The notes: generated by a model not told the origin, from the sequence alone. Shown: positions 36,158 to 44,476, counted from the first letter of the stretch. The stretch is DNA of 55,551 bases from JBLHGN01 sp047616325 (GCA_047616325.1 JBLHGN010000001.1:1-55551), one strand, 5' to 3'. Translations and numbers: made by a program.

Positions 36158-37942
36158 ATGCCCTTCTCATCTCCACGACCATATATGGTAGCCTCCCAAA
36201 TGGAAAATTTGAATATATCCATTACCGTGTTAGTCTTATTGACTACCGTAATGGGGCAGTACTCGGGTTTTGGGCGACCGACGTCGTGGTTTGTTTTAGC
36301 TGCAGTGACCTTGTATTTAACGGGCGTTTTGACTTTGCATGAAGTGCTCGCGGGGGTGGCTAACGAAGGTGTGGTCGCTTTAGCGGTTCTTATGATAATT
36401 GCCAAAATCTTTCAAGATGATGGCGTTTTGATAAAATGTGTAAATGGATTTCTAAAGTCTTCTAGCACGTCTCCGGCGGGTGCTCTCAGGGTATTCGCGG
36501 GCGTGTCAGTATTAAGTGGGTTTTTCAATAATACGCCTATAGTTTCTCTGTTAATACACCCTCTGCGCCGCTGGGCGATTGATAATAAAATTTCACCCAG
36601 TAAGGTGTTGATACCTCTTAGCTATTCGGCCATTGTCGGCGGTACGCTTACACTTATCGGTACCAGTACAAATTTAGTTGTGTTGGGTTTATTGCAAGAC
36701 CTCAACGTGTCACATCAGCTTCATCTCTTGTCGCCGGCAATTGTCGGTGTTCCGCTAGTGTTGATATTTTTAGCTTATTATATGGTCGCCAATCGACTAT
36801 TGCCTAGACGAGTGGGAGCAGAAGCAGAATTAAATGACGCAAAGACGTATCAAATACCGGTATCGGTAAACGCTACGTTTGAGGCTGGAACTGTTGAAGA
36901 TGCGGGCCTTCGCAACCTCAATCACGGGTATTTGTACCAGGTTATAAGAAGTAATAGTGATGTTATTGAGGTGGAGCCAAAAACTAAGATAATGCAAGGC
37001 GACACGCTTATCTTTATGGGCGGACCAAGATTGGTGAATGAGCTGAGTGTAATAAAGGGTCTTGAATTTCCTGCTCGTTTAGATAACCCAGCTGGAAGTA
37101 ACAATCAATTATTGGAAGTTGTTGTTCCAAAAAATTCAGAGTTGGTGGGTAAGACGGCTAAGCAAATTGGATTTCGCATTCGCTATGGTGGAGTGATTAT
37201 GAGTATCGCGCATCACTCGGAGTATATTGCAGAAAAGTTGGGTCGGTACGTGTTTAAGGCGGGAGACTTATTGCTGGTCGAATTTTCCGATAAGCACAGT
37301 AAGACGCTTAACCGCAGTGAATTGATTGTGCTTAACCGACACACTGCTGAAGGAGCCGTTAAGGTTGAGCTAAAATCTATTGCGCTTTTATTGCTATTTC
37401 CAATTGTTGTTGTAGTTGGAAGTTTTTTGGGTTTTAGGTTGTTAGATAGTGCGCTGATTTATTTAGGGGTTTGTGTTATATCGGGTTTTGCTAAGCCAAA
37501 TCAATTTGCCAGTGCGCTGGATTTAAATATTTTTGCAATATTGCTTGGGGCATTGGCGTTGGCAAAAGCCTTTGACAAAACGGGTATTGCGCAACAATCG
37601 GTCGAGCTACTAGGCACTCTTGAGCTCTCCCCCTTAGCTGTGCTGGCTATGATATACGTTGTTACCTGGGGTATAACCGAATTGTTTACAAATAATTCTG
37701 CAGCGGCTCTTGTGTTGCCCTTTGCGATTTCTTGGGGAAATTCTCACGGGCTTAGCGTAGAACAGGTAGCGCTTACTGTTATGATTGCGGCCTCTATGAG
37801 CTTTGTTACACCGTATGGTTATCAGACAAATTTAATGGTATTGTCCGCAGGCAATTATAAGCCTTCCGACTATCTTATTTTTGGCCTTCCATTAGCCATT
37901 TTAATCGCGATCACAGCGATAAGCATTCTATATTGGGTTTAA
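36158..37942 (+). CDS. SLC13-family permease with TrkA-C domains
   Basis: Divalent-anion/sodium symporter type membrane protein with two membrane halves flanking cytoplasmic RCK_C (TrkA-C) domains at about residues 220-405. Key SLC13 features: FFNNTPIVSLLIHPLRRW, GTSTNLVVLGLLQD, and in the second half ELFTNNSAAALVLPF and PYGYQTNLMVL. Length 594 aa from ATG 36158; ATG 36185 or 36200 (MENLNISITV) are equally possible starts since none has a good ribosome site. Its stop lies four bases from the CysQ-CysC start, so the two are probably co-translated; I infer sulfate as the substrate from that neighbour. Confidence 0.88.
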   Translation: MPFSSPRPYMVASQMENLNISITVLVLLTTVMGQYSGFGRPTSWFVLAAVTLYLTGVLTLHEVLAGVANEGVVALAVLMIIAKIFQDDGVLIKCVNGFLKSSSTSPAGALRVFAGVSVLSGFFNNTPIVSLLIHPLRRWAIDNKISPSKVLIPLSYSAIVGGTLTLIGTSTNLVVLGLLQDLNVSHQLHLLSPAIVGVPLVLIFLAYYMVANRLLPRRVGAEAELNDAKTYQIPVSVNATFEAGTVEDAGLRNLNHGYLYQVIRSNSDVIEVEPKTKIMQGDTLIFMGGPRLVNELSVIKGLEFPARLDNPAGSNNQLLEVVVPKNSELVGKTAKQIGFRIRYGGVIMSIAHHSEYIAEKLGRYVFKAGDLLLVEFSDKHSKTLNRSELIVLNRHTAEGAVKVELKSIALLLLFPIVVVVGSFLGFRLLDSALIYLGVCVISGFAKPNQFASALDLNIFAILLGALALAKAFDKTGIAQQSVELLGTLELSPLAVLAMIYVVTWGITELFTNNSAAALVLPFAISWGNSHGLSVEQVALTVMIAASMSFVTPYGYQTNLMVLSAGNYKPSDYLIFGLPLAILIAITAISILYWV

Positions 37943-37946
37943 GTGC

Positions 37947-39365
37947 ATGAAAAATATACAAGTAGAAAAAGTTATAGAAATTGCCAGGGCTGCAGGTCAG
38001 GCAATTATGACGGTATATAACCGCGACGACTTTAATGTTGAAAAAAAGCCAGATGAGAGCCCCCTTACCGAGGCCGACCTTGCCGCTAACGAAATAATTA
38101 CCAAAGCGTTAAAAGCTATTACGCCAAATATTCCCGTCATATCTGAAGAGGGTAAGTCTATTGCCTGGGATATACGAAAAGGCTATAAAGAATACTGGCT
38201 AGTGGACCCTCTCGATGGCACTAAGGAATTTGTAAAACGGAACGGTGAATTTACGGTTAATATTGCCTTAGTGAAAAATAACCATGCTGTAATGGGGGTA
38301 GTGTATGCCCCAGCGATGGATGTATTGTATTACGGGCTTGTGGGTGACAAAGCATTCAAAGTGAACGGCGAAGAGCCAGCACATGAAATACGCATTGCTG
38401 GTGCGTCGTCACATGGTAATTTTGATGATAGTAAGAATTGGCGGATTGTAGGAAGCCGTTCCCATCAAAGTGATGAATTTAGAGAGTTCGTAGCTAAGTT
38501 TCCCCGTGCTGATATTGTCGCTATGGGGAGCTCGCTCAAATTATGCCTGGTGGCGGAAGGCGTCGCAGATTTGTATCCGCGGTTGGGTCTTACTAGCGAA
38601 TGGGACACCGCTGCGTCCCACGCTATAGTTGAAGCCGCTGGAGGTATGGTGCTGGAAGCGGAATCTTATGCGCCGCTTTTATACAACACTAAAGATTCGC
38701 TGTTAAACCCATTCTTTATTGTGTGTACGGAAGATTCTCTCGCCTATTTGAAGCCGGCAAAGCCCAGTGTGGATATTGTGTGGCATACCATGCAAATTGA
38801 TAAAAAAGCGCGTTCGGAGCGATTCAATCAGTGCCCATCTATTGTTTGGTTTACGGGGTTGTCGGGTTCGGGTAAGTCAACTTCGGCATGTGCACTCGAA
38901 AAGCGTTTATTTAGCATGGGTTACAACACCTATTTATTAGATGGGGATAATGTTCGTCATGGCTTGTGCTCCGACTTGGGGTTTAGCGATCGCGATAGAG
39001 GTGAAAATATTAGGCGGGTAGGTGAGGTGGCTAAATTGATGGTCGACGCCGGCTTTATTGTACTTACCTCGTTTATCTCGCCTTTTGTTCGCGAAAGACA
39101 AATGGTAAGGCAGATGGTGGGTGCCGGTGAATTTGTTGAAGTGTTTATGAATACGCCGATAGAAGAGTGTGAAAAAAGAGACCCCAAAGGCTTGTATAAA
39201 AAGGCGCGAGCGGGCGAAATTAAGCACTTTACTGGCATCGATTCTCCCTATGAGGCCCCCACTGATCACGAGATGGAGATAGATACCACGGGCCTAAGTG
39301 AGGTTGAAGTTGCTGATATGCTTGTTATTGAGCTTAAGAGATTTGGCATTATTGAAAAAACCTAA
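37947..39365 (+). CDS. CysQ-CysC fusion: 3'(2'),5'-bisphosphate nucleotidase + APS kinase
   Basis: One 472-aa protein joins two sulfate enzymes. Residues 1 to about 265 form an inositol-phosphatase-like CysQ domain with metal ligands in SEEG, DPLDGTKEFVKRNGEFTVN and WDTAASHAIVEAAGG; it would hydrolyse PAP to AMP. Residues about 280-472 form APS kinase, with the P-loop GLSGSGKS at 304-311, LDGDNVRHGLCSDLGFSDRD and RENIRR-like GENIRRVGEVAKLM, making PAPS from APS. CysN at 23 kb lacks an APS kinase domain, so this may be the cell's APS kinase. It is coupled to the upstream SLC13 carrier. Confidence 0.93.
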   Translation: MKNIQVEKVIEIARAAGQAIMTVYNRDDFNVEKKPDESPLTEADLAANEIITKALKAITPNIPVISEEGKSIAWDIRKGYKEYWLVDPLDGTKEFVKRNGEFTVNIALVKNNHAVMGVVYAPAMDVLYYGLVGDKAFKVNGEEPAHEIRIAGASSHGNFDDSKNWRIVGSRSHQSDEFREFVAKFPRADIVAMGSSLKLCLVAEGVADLYPRLGLTSEWDTAASHAIVEAAGGMVLEAESYAPLLYNTKDSLLNPFFIVCTEDSLAYLKPAKPSVDIVWHTMQIDKKARSERFNQCPSIVWFTGLSGSGKSTSACALEKRLFSMGYNTYLLDGDNVRHGLCSDLGFSDRDRGENIRRVGEVAKLMVDAGFIVLTSFISPFVRERQMVRQMVGAGEFVEVFMNTPIEECEKRDPKGLYKKARAGEIKHFTGIDSPYEAPTDHEMEIDTTGLSEVEVADMLVIELKRFGIIEKT

Positions 39366-39399
39366 ACCGAACGCTATAGCCTTTGTTTTCTGACAATAA

Positions 39400-39430
39400 G
39401 AAAGGGGTAGCGTTTTACGCTACCCCTTTC
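39400..39430. terminator. Bidirectional 13-bp hairpin terminator
   Basis: GAAAGGGGTAGCG (39400-39412), loop TTTTA, and the exact complement (39418-39430). It lies between two convergent genes, the cysQ-cysC fusion (+) and the small gene at 39441-39638 (-), so it can serve both; only short T stretches follow. Confidence 0.75.
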
Positions 39431-39440
39431 TTTCCCTGCC

Positions 39441-39638
39441 TTATTCCAGCCAAAGCGTTCCGTGCATCAGCGTTAAATAGGGCGCTTCCTTTGGCCTAGC
39501 CTGGCCATACAAACTTCCGTGTGTGCTTCCTAGCGAATTACTTATCTGCCATACATCCACATCCCTGGCGGTGTTGCAATCCTTGCAACGTTCATCCCTG
39601 CAAATTGCTCTCTGCGCCGTCCATGTCGCATTTTCCAT
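39441..39638 (-). CDS. Small Cys-containing protein of unknown function (65 aa)
   Basis: ATG at 39638 with GGGAG seven bases upstream, a strong ribosome site. The 65-aa product has a Cys cluster (AICRDERCKDCNTARD) containing C-x5-C-x2-C, then WQISNSLGSTHGSLYG and an aromatic C-terminus. It may bind a metal or be redox active. It ends 11 bases before the shared hairpin at 39400-39430, as a genuine transcription unit would. No family is recognised. Confidence 0.6.
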   Translation of the reverse strand: MENATWTAQRAICRDERCKDCNTARDVDVWQISNSLGSTHGSLYGQARPKEAPYLTLMHGTLWLE

Positions 39639-40110
39639 TAATCAACTCCCTTTGACGTATCGACAGGTCCTAGTCGATGTCTTCCTTGTTTCCTTCCGTG
39701 TTTTCAATAACCTCCTTGTTGGCGATATTATGCAAAAATGGTGACTTAGTGAATAGTGGGCAATGGCGGAAGATCGTGTAGGATATCTCCTACAAAGAAA
39801 GCAAAAGTGCCGACAAGCCAAATATTTGTTTGATAGTTGTTTCGGTCTAAGCGTGGGTGGCGAAGTTATGGGTCTCATAGTTTTTTCTCCGTCCATGTTC
39901 CGTTTTTTTGTTGCGCTGTTTGTCGAGCGGCGAATAGCCCTGACATCATTGTTCCTTCTTTTTAAGCTCCGCCTAAGGAAATAATTTGGATAGTCCGCGC
40001 TTCTTCCTAAGCACTTCTTAGCTGTCATAGCGTGGGTGCGTGACTTATCCCGCGTTAAGGTGGGCGTGGATCCTGCGCATGTTGTCGGGTGCGTCTCGAC
40101 TAAAAATAAA
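39639..40110. other. Gene-free stretch before tRNA-Asn
   Basis: About 470 bases between the small Cys protein and the palindrome. Open frames exist on both strands but have no ribosome sites, have unusual composition (Arg/Ser/Thr-rich) and show no recognisable domain. It could be a decayed gene, but I cannot identify one. Confidence 0.4.
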
Positions 40111-40166
40111 AGCCAAACAAATAAAAAGGCCACTCAGTAATGAGTGGCCTTTTTATTTGTTTGGCT
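40111..40166. terminator. 26-bp perfect palindrome overlapping the tRNA-Asn 3' end
   Basis: The left arm at 40111-40136 and the right arm at 40141-40166 are perfect complements of 26 bases with a GTAA loop. The inner part (GGCCACTCA stem, then a T-run on the minus strand) is an intrinsic terminator for the tRNA. The outer arm extends the pairing through the encoded CCA, the discriminator base and the first acceptor base of the tRNA, which a plain terminator would not need. Confidence 0.85.
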
Positions 40167-40237
40167 CCGCCTGCTGGGCTCGAACCAGCGACCCAATGAT
40201 TAACAGTCATTTGCTCTACCAACTGAGCTAAGGCGGA
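40162..40237 (-). tRNA. tRNA-Asn (GTT)
   Basis: Reading the minus strand from 40237: acceptor TCCGCCT pairs with AGGCGGA; D-arm AGCTCAGTTGGTAGAGC, anticodon loop CTGTTAA with GTT, T-arm GGTTCGAGCC, discriminator G and an encoded CCA at 40164-40162. All cloverleaf arms pair. It is followed by the palindromic terminator. Confidence 0.97.
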
Positions 40238-40390
40238 ATTTCTTTGGTTGAGGCCCAAAAGAGCGCGTATGTTATACGGCGTCTTGTGCAGTGTCAACCC
40301 TTGCTGTAACTCTTTGCTGTCAAGCTACTAGCTTGAGTTAACCCTTTGTTTTTAGTGGTTTTTTGACCGACATTTAAGCCAAAAGCAAAG

Positions 40391-40467
40391 TGGTAGGACC
40401 GGGCGGATTTGAACCGCCGACCCCTACCATGTCAAGGTAGTGCTCTAACCAACTGAGCTACGGTCCT
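40391..40467 (-). tRNA. tRNA-Val (GAC)
   Basis: Minus strand from 40467: acceptor AGGACCG pairs with CGGTCCT, D-arm AGCTCAGTTGGTTAGAGC, anticodon stem CTACC/GGTAG around loop TTGACAT (anticodon GAC), T-loop GGTTCAAATCC, CCA encoded at 40393-40391. It is about 150 bases upstream of tRNA-Asn on the same strand, so the two may be one transcript. Confidence 0.96.
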
Positions 40468-40854
40468 ATAAAATCTCTCACTGGGAGAGGGCGCGTATTG
40501 TAATGAGATGCTCTGTTTGGAGCAAGCCATTGACAGCAACAAATTTAATTTTTTTTTGTGCGCTCGTTAATTCGCTACCCATGGCAATAACACCGAAAAA
40601 CGCAACCTATATGAGGTTACTGTTCCTAGGTATTGTGGGTGTTTCCCTTGGGTGCCTCTATGGCATTGATTAAGCCGGTGGTTTTGCTAACCGTTATCGT
40701 CGCTTTGTGTGCCTTAATGGTTTTATTCTCAATAATTGTAAAAGCGTATTGTGTTATCATTCGCGCCTTTTGAATAATGACGCTTTTTATTTAACCCAAA
40801 TATATGTTCACGTGGCCTTTAGTGGGGGGTCACCACTGAAAAAGAGGAAGTAAT
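40468..40854. other. Spacer between tRNA-Val and thrS
   Basis: A 387-base stretch that must carry divergent promoters for the tRNAs and thrS. A 37-codon hydrophobic frame (ATG 40660 to TGA 40773) and a 30-codon one (ATG 40581 to TAA 40673) overlap here, neither with a ribosome site. The thrS leader may contain a translational operator, but no clear tRNA-like fold was evident by eye. Confidence 0.4.
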
Positions 40855-42780
40855 ATGCCCGTAATTACCCTGCCTGACGGCTCTCAGCGTCATTTCGATC
40901 ACGCCGTTTCGGTTATGGATGTGGCGAAAGATATTGGCCCCGGCTTAGCTAAAGCGGCCATTGCAGGGCGTGTGGATGGGCAGCCTATAGATGCCTCAGA
41001 CCTAATTGAAAGCGATGCGAATCTGACTATATTTACGGCAAAAAGTGAAGAAGGGCTAGAGATTATTCGGCATTCCTGTGCCCACCTAATAGGGCATGCC
41101 GTTAAGCAACTATGGCCAGAAGCCAAAATGGCCATTGGGCCAACCATTGAAAACGGCTTTTACTACGATATCGATCTCGATTATATGCTTACCGATGAGG
41201 ATATCGAAAAGCTGGAAGCCAGGATGAAAGAACTGGTTGCCACTGAATACGATGTGGTGAAGCAAAAGGTATCGTGGGAGGAGGCGCGCAAGGTATTTGA
41301 GGCGCGCGGAGAAGTATACAAACTTGAAATACTGGATAGAGATATAGGCAGGGAAGATCGCCCTGGTCTCTACCATCACCAGGAATACGTGGATATGTGC
41401 CGTGGGCCCCACGTGCCCAATATGAAATTTTGTCAGCATTTTAAATTAATGCGTGTTTCAGGTGCCTATTGGCGTGGCGATTCAGATAACAAAATGCTCC
41501 AGCGAATTTATGGTACGGCCTGGGCGGATAAAAAGCAGCTTAAAGTCCATCTGCAATTTTTAGAGGAGGCCGTCAAGCGAGACCACCGTAAGCTGGGCAA
41601 AAAATTCAATTTATTTCATCTGCAGGAAGAAGCTCCCGGCATGGTGTTTTGGCACCCCAAGGGTTGGAGCGTTTACACCGCCATAGAAAGCTATATGCGC
41701 GATTTTCAGCGCGCCAATGGCTACCAGGAAATTAGAACGCCGCAGGTTGTTGAGCGTTCGCTATGGGAGCGCTCTGGGCATTGGGATAAATTCCGTGAAA
41801 ATATGTTCACTGTCGAATCGGAATCTCGCGATTACGCAGTAAAGCCTATGAATTGCCCCTGCCACATTCAAGTGTTCAATCAGGGCCTCAAAAGCTATCG
41901 CGATTTACCTCTGCGTTTAGCAGAGTTTGGTTCTTGTCATCGCAACGAAGCCTCGGGCACTTTGCAGGGTATTATGCGTGTGCGTGGTTTTACCCAAGAT
42001 GACGCACATATTTTTTGTACCGAAGCGGCGATTCAGGATGAGGTTTCGGTGTTTACCGACCTACTGTTCGAAGTCTACAAAGATTTTGGTTTTAACGATG
42101 TGGTTATCAGGCTGTCTACCCGCCCCGAGGAGCGTGTTGGTGATGACGCGGTTTGGGATAAGGCGGAAAAAGCGCTGTCTGATGCTTTAGACGCCAAAGG
42201 TTTGAATTGGCAGTTGCTGCCGGGAGAGGGGGCATTTTATGGTCCTAAAGTAGAATTTTCCTTGAAGGATTGCATTGGTCGGGTATGGCAATGCGGCACT
42301 ATTCAGGTGGATTTTTCTATGCCGGGTCGTTTGGATGCCCAGTATGTTGCAGAGGATGGTTCGCGTCAGGTGCCTGTCATGTTGCATCGTGCAATTCTGG
42401 GTTCATTTGAGCGTTTTATCGGCATATTGATTGAGGAATACGAAGGGGCTTTTCCTGCCTGGTTGGCACCCGAGCAAGCTGTTGTGCTCAACATTACCGA
42501 CAAACAGAGTGAATATGCGACCAAAATCGAGAAAATACTGCAAAATAAAGGATTTAGAGTGAATTCCGACTTGAGAAATGAAAAGATCGGCTTTAAAATC
42601 CGCGAGCATACAATGCAGAAGGTTCCTTACCTTTTGATTGTTGGTGACCAAGAGCTAGAAAACAATACTGTTTCTGTTAGAACACGAAGCGGCGAAGACC
42701 TCGGAACACACTCCGTCGATGAATTTTTGGTTCGTTTAGCAGAAGATGTCGCTAAACGGGGCCGTTTATCATCCAAATAA
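40855..42780 (+). CDS. thrS: Threonyl-tRNA synthetase
   Basis: Charges tRNA-Thr and edits Ser-tRNA. An N-terminal TGS domain (MPVITLPDGSQRHFDHAVSV) and the editing domain with HxxxH (HSCAHLIGHAVKQLWPEAKM) precede the class II core (GHWDKFRENMF, RNEASGTLQGIMRVRGFTQD) and the C-terminal anticodon domain. Length 641 aa. AGAGGAAG precedes the ATG. It heads the thrS-infC-rpmI-rplT-pheS cluster. Confidence 0.97.
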   Translation: MPVITLPDGSQRHFDHAVSVMDVAKDIGPGLAKAAIAGRVDGQPIDASDLIESDANLTIFTAKSEEGLEIIRHSCAHLIGHAVKQLWPEAKMAIGPTIENGFYYDIDLDYMLTDEDIEKLEARMKELVATEYDVVKQKVSWEEARKVFEARGEVYKLEILDRDIGREDRPGLYHHQEYVDMCRGPHVPNMKFCQHFKLMRVSGAYWRGDSDNKMLQRIYGTAWADKKQLKVHLQFLEEAVKRDHRKLGKKFNLFHLQEEAPGMVFWHPKGWSVYTAIESYMRDFQRANGYQEIRTPQVVERSLWERSGHWDKFRENMFTVESESRDYAVKPMNCPCHIQVFNQGLKSYRDLPLRLAEFGSCHRNEASGTLQGIMRVRGFTQDDAHIFCTEAAIQDEVSVFTDLLFEVYKDFGFNDVVIRLSTRPEERVGDDAVWDKAEKALSDALDAKGLNWQLLPGEGAFYGPKVEFSLKDCIGRVWQCGTIQVDFSMPGRLDAQYVAEDGSRQVPVMLHRAILGSFERFIGILIEEYEGAFPAWLAPEQAVVLNITDKQSEYATKIEKILQNKGFRVNSDLRNEKIGFKIREHTMQKVPYLLIVGDQELENNTVSVRTRSGEDLGTHSVDEFLVRLAEDVAKRGRLSSK

Positions 42781-42880
42781 AGGAGCGTGCACTGGGGTAT
42801 TTGTTATTTTAATTCCGCTGAGATGCGGGTTGGACGTTTTTCTAGGTACAAAACATTAAACAAGTCAGGAGAGTGCAACT

Positions 42881-43423
42881 ATTAACGGTCGTGATAATAC
42901 CAAAGTACGTACAAAGAAACCGGCAATTAATGATCAAATTGAAGCCAGTGAGGTTCGTTTAATTGGTGCAGACGGTGAACAAGTCGGCGTAGTAACAATT
43001 GCCGAGGCTATATCGGCGGCACAAGCCGCAAGCCTGGATCTGGTGGCCATTGTGCCCGATGCCGATCCGGTGGTCTGTAAGATCATGGACTATGGTAAAC
43101 ACGTCTTTGAGGCCAAAAAATCTAAAGCCGCTGCACGAAAGAAGCAAAAACAGCAGCAGGTTAAGGAGATGAAATTTCGTCCCGGTACCGAAGATGGCGA
43201 TTACCACGTCAAGTTGAAAGCACTGATCCGCTTTATTGAAAATGGCGATAAGGCGAAAGTGTCGCTTCGCTATCGCGGTCGCGAAATGGCTCATCAGGAG
43301 CTCGGTATGGAAATGATGAAGCGTATCGAGATCGACCTAGAGGGTATGGCTACTGTCGAACAGTACCCTAAGATGGAAGGCCGTCAGTTAATAATGGTGC
43401 TGGCGCCTAAAAAGCGTAAATAA
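42881..43423 (+). CDS. infC: Translation initiation factor IF-3 (ATT start)
   Basis: IF-3 keeps ribosomal subunits apart and proofreads initiation. From ATT 42881 the protein is 180 aa: an N-domain (INDQIEASEVRLIGADGEQV, CKIMDYGKHVFEAKK), a basic Lys/Gln linker, and a C-domain (EMKFRPGTEDGDYHVKLKAL, RGREMAHQELGMEM, VLAPKKRK). There is no upstream ATG, GTG or TTG that preserves the N-domain; AGGAGAG at 42867-42873 lies seven bases before the ATT. An AUU start is the known autoregulatory device of infC, since IF-3 itself rejects such codons. The first ATG-initiated frame (43043 region) would delete the N-domain. Confidence 0.95.
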   Translation: MNGRDNTKVRTKKPAINDQIEASEVRLIGADGEQVGVVTIAEAISAAQAASLDLVAIVPDADPVVCKIMDYGKHVFEAKKSKAAARKKQKQQQVKEMKFRPGTEDGDYHVKLKALIRFIENGDKAKVSLRYRGREMAHQELGMEMMKRIEIDLEGMATVEQYPKMEGRQLIMVLAPKKRK

Positions 43424-43492
43424 AAAGTACGAAGGGTTTACCTCAGGTAAATTTGTAGAGAGTGAATCTAAAGAATTTGAATGTAGAGAGAC

Positions 43493-43523
43493 TACAGCGC
43501 ATAACAATTGCTAATGCGCTGTA
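43493..43523 (+). promoter_or_regulatory. Inverted repeat in the infC-rpmI leader
   Basis: TACAGCGCAT (43493-43502) and ATGCGCTGTA (43514-43523) form a 10-bp stem in the 200-base infC-rpmI gap. In E. coli, L20 represses rpmI-rplT by binding an RNA structure in this gap; this hairpin, or the later ATGCCTCGGCAT one near 43591, could be part of such a control RNA. That function is inference. Confidence 0.4.
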
Positions 43524-43623
43524 AAATTGAAACATTCAATGTAATGGGTCGCCGGGCTTTTAGCTGCCTTGGGGGCCTTTAAGTAAAGCCAAAATGCCTC
43601 GGCATTTTTATTGGAGAAACACC

Positions 43624-43818
43624 ATGCCAAAAGCTAAAGTACACAGTGGTGCCGCGAAGCGTTTTAAAAAAACCGCTAACGGCTACAAGCACAAGCACGC
43701 TTTCAAGAGCCACATCCTTACTAAAATGTCGACTAAGCGTAAGCGCCAGCTTCGCGGTACTAGCATGCTTAATGCTGCAGACCTACCAGCAGTCGATCGT
43801 ATGTTGCGCGCCAAGTAA
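43624..43818 (+). CDS. rpmI: 50S ribosomal protein L35
   Basis: Small basic ribosomal protein of 64 aa beginning MPKAKVHSGAAKRFKKTANG with the typical TKRKRQLRGTSML segment. The ATG at 43624 has TGGAG upstream; the frame continues to 43594 but the extension is not family-like. rplT follows 37 bases downstream. Confidence 0.96.
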   Translation: MPKAKVHSGAAKRFKKTANGYKHKHAFKSHILTKMSTKRKRQLRGTSMLNAADLPAVDRMLRAK

Positions 43819-43855
43819 TTGGGCCCAATTTAACTTATTTAGTGGAGGATAATTC

Positions 43856-44215
43856 ATGGCCCGTGTAAAACGTGGAGTAGAGGCGCGTCGTCGTCACAAG
43901 AAAGTATTAAAAGCAGCAAAAGGTTATTACGGGGCGCGCTCGCGTATATTCCGTGTTGCCAAACAAGCTGTTATCAAAGCAGGACAGTACGCATATCGAG
44001 ACCGTCGTGTTAAGAAGCGTAATTTCCGCGCTTTGTGGATCACTCGTATCAATGCACAGTCTCGTGTTGAAGGTATGAGCTACAGCCGTTTAATTGCTGG
44101 ATTGAAAAAAGCCAATATTGATCTAGATCGTCGCGTTTTAGCTGATATCGCCATTCACGACAAAGCCGCCTTTGGTAGCATCGTTGCGAAAGCGAAAGAA
44201 GCGCTCGCGGCTTAA
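43856..44215 (+). CDS. rplT: 50S ribosomal protein L20
   Basis: Binds 23S rRNA early in assembly and in E. coli represses its own operon. The basic N-terminal helix ARVKRGVEARRRHKKVLKAA and the AKGYYGARSRIFRVAKQAV segment are typical, with a C-terminal globular domain (LRALWITRINAQSRV-like region). Length 119 aa. AGTGGAGG precedes the ATG. An intrinsic terminator lies 100 bases downstream. Confidence 0.97.
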   Translation: MARVKRGVEARRRHKKVLKAAKGYYGARSRIFRVAKQAVIKAGQYAYRDRRVKKRNFRALWITRINAQSRVEGMSYSRLIAGLKKANIDLDRRVLADIAIHDKAAFGSIVAKAKEALAA

Positions 44216-44313
44216 GCCGATGAGCATCTTGGTACGTTATTTAAACGATAGCGAACAAGTTATATTGTGCAGACAAGGTTGATTGGGTAGCTTGCTACTT
44301 GTCGGTCGAGAGG

Positions 44314-44343
44314 GGGAAGAGCTTAGGCGCTTCCCTTTTTTTT
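44314..44343 (+). terminator. Intrinsic terminator after rplT
   Basis: GGGAAGAGC (44314-44322) pairs with GCGCTTCCC (44327-44335) with one A-G mismatch and a TTAG loop, followed by eight T. It separates rplT from pheS; it could be a simple terminator or an attenuator, but no convincing Phe-rich leader peptide is seen. Confidence 0.85.
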
Positions 44344-44476
44344 ATTCAATATGTATTAAGGCGTGTAATGTTTAGTACCAATTTCCAGGTCCAATAATTT
44401 TTTAATTCTTCAATATGGTTATTTAAGCCTTATCCGTGTCTGGACATGCCCCAAATTATCAAGGTTAAATGCGCAA

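Noticed and set aside
39642..40133. 163-codon minus frame
   Set aside because: Low-complexity Arg/Ser/Thr composition, its first residues come from the palindrome, and there is no ribosome site.
40660..40773. 37-aa hydrophobic frame between tRNA-Val and thrS
   Set aside because: It looks like a transmembrane peptide but has no ribosome site and overlaps the expected thrS promoter region.
44368..44397. Nine-codon peptide with two Phe ahead of pheS
   Set aside because: Considered as a pheM-like leader, but Phe codons are not clustered and no terminator/antiterminator pair follows it; the terminator lies upstream.
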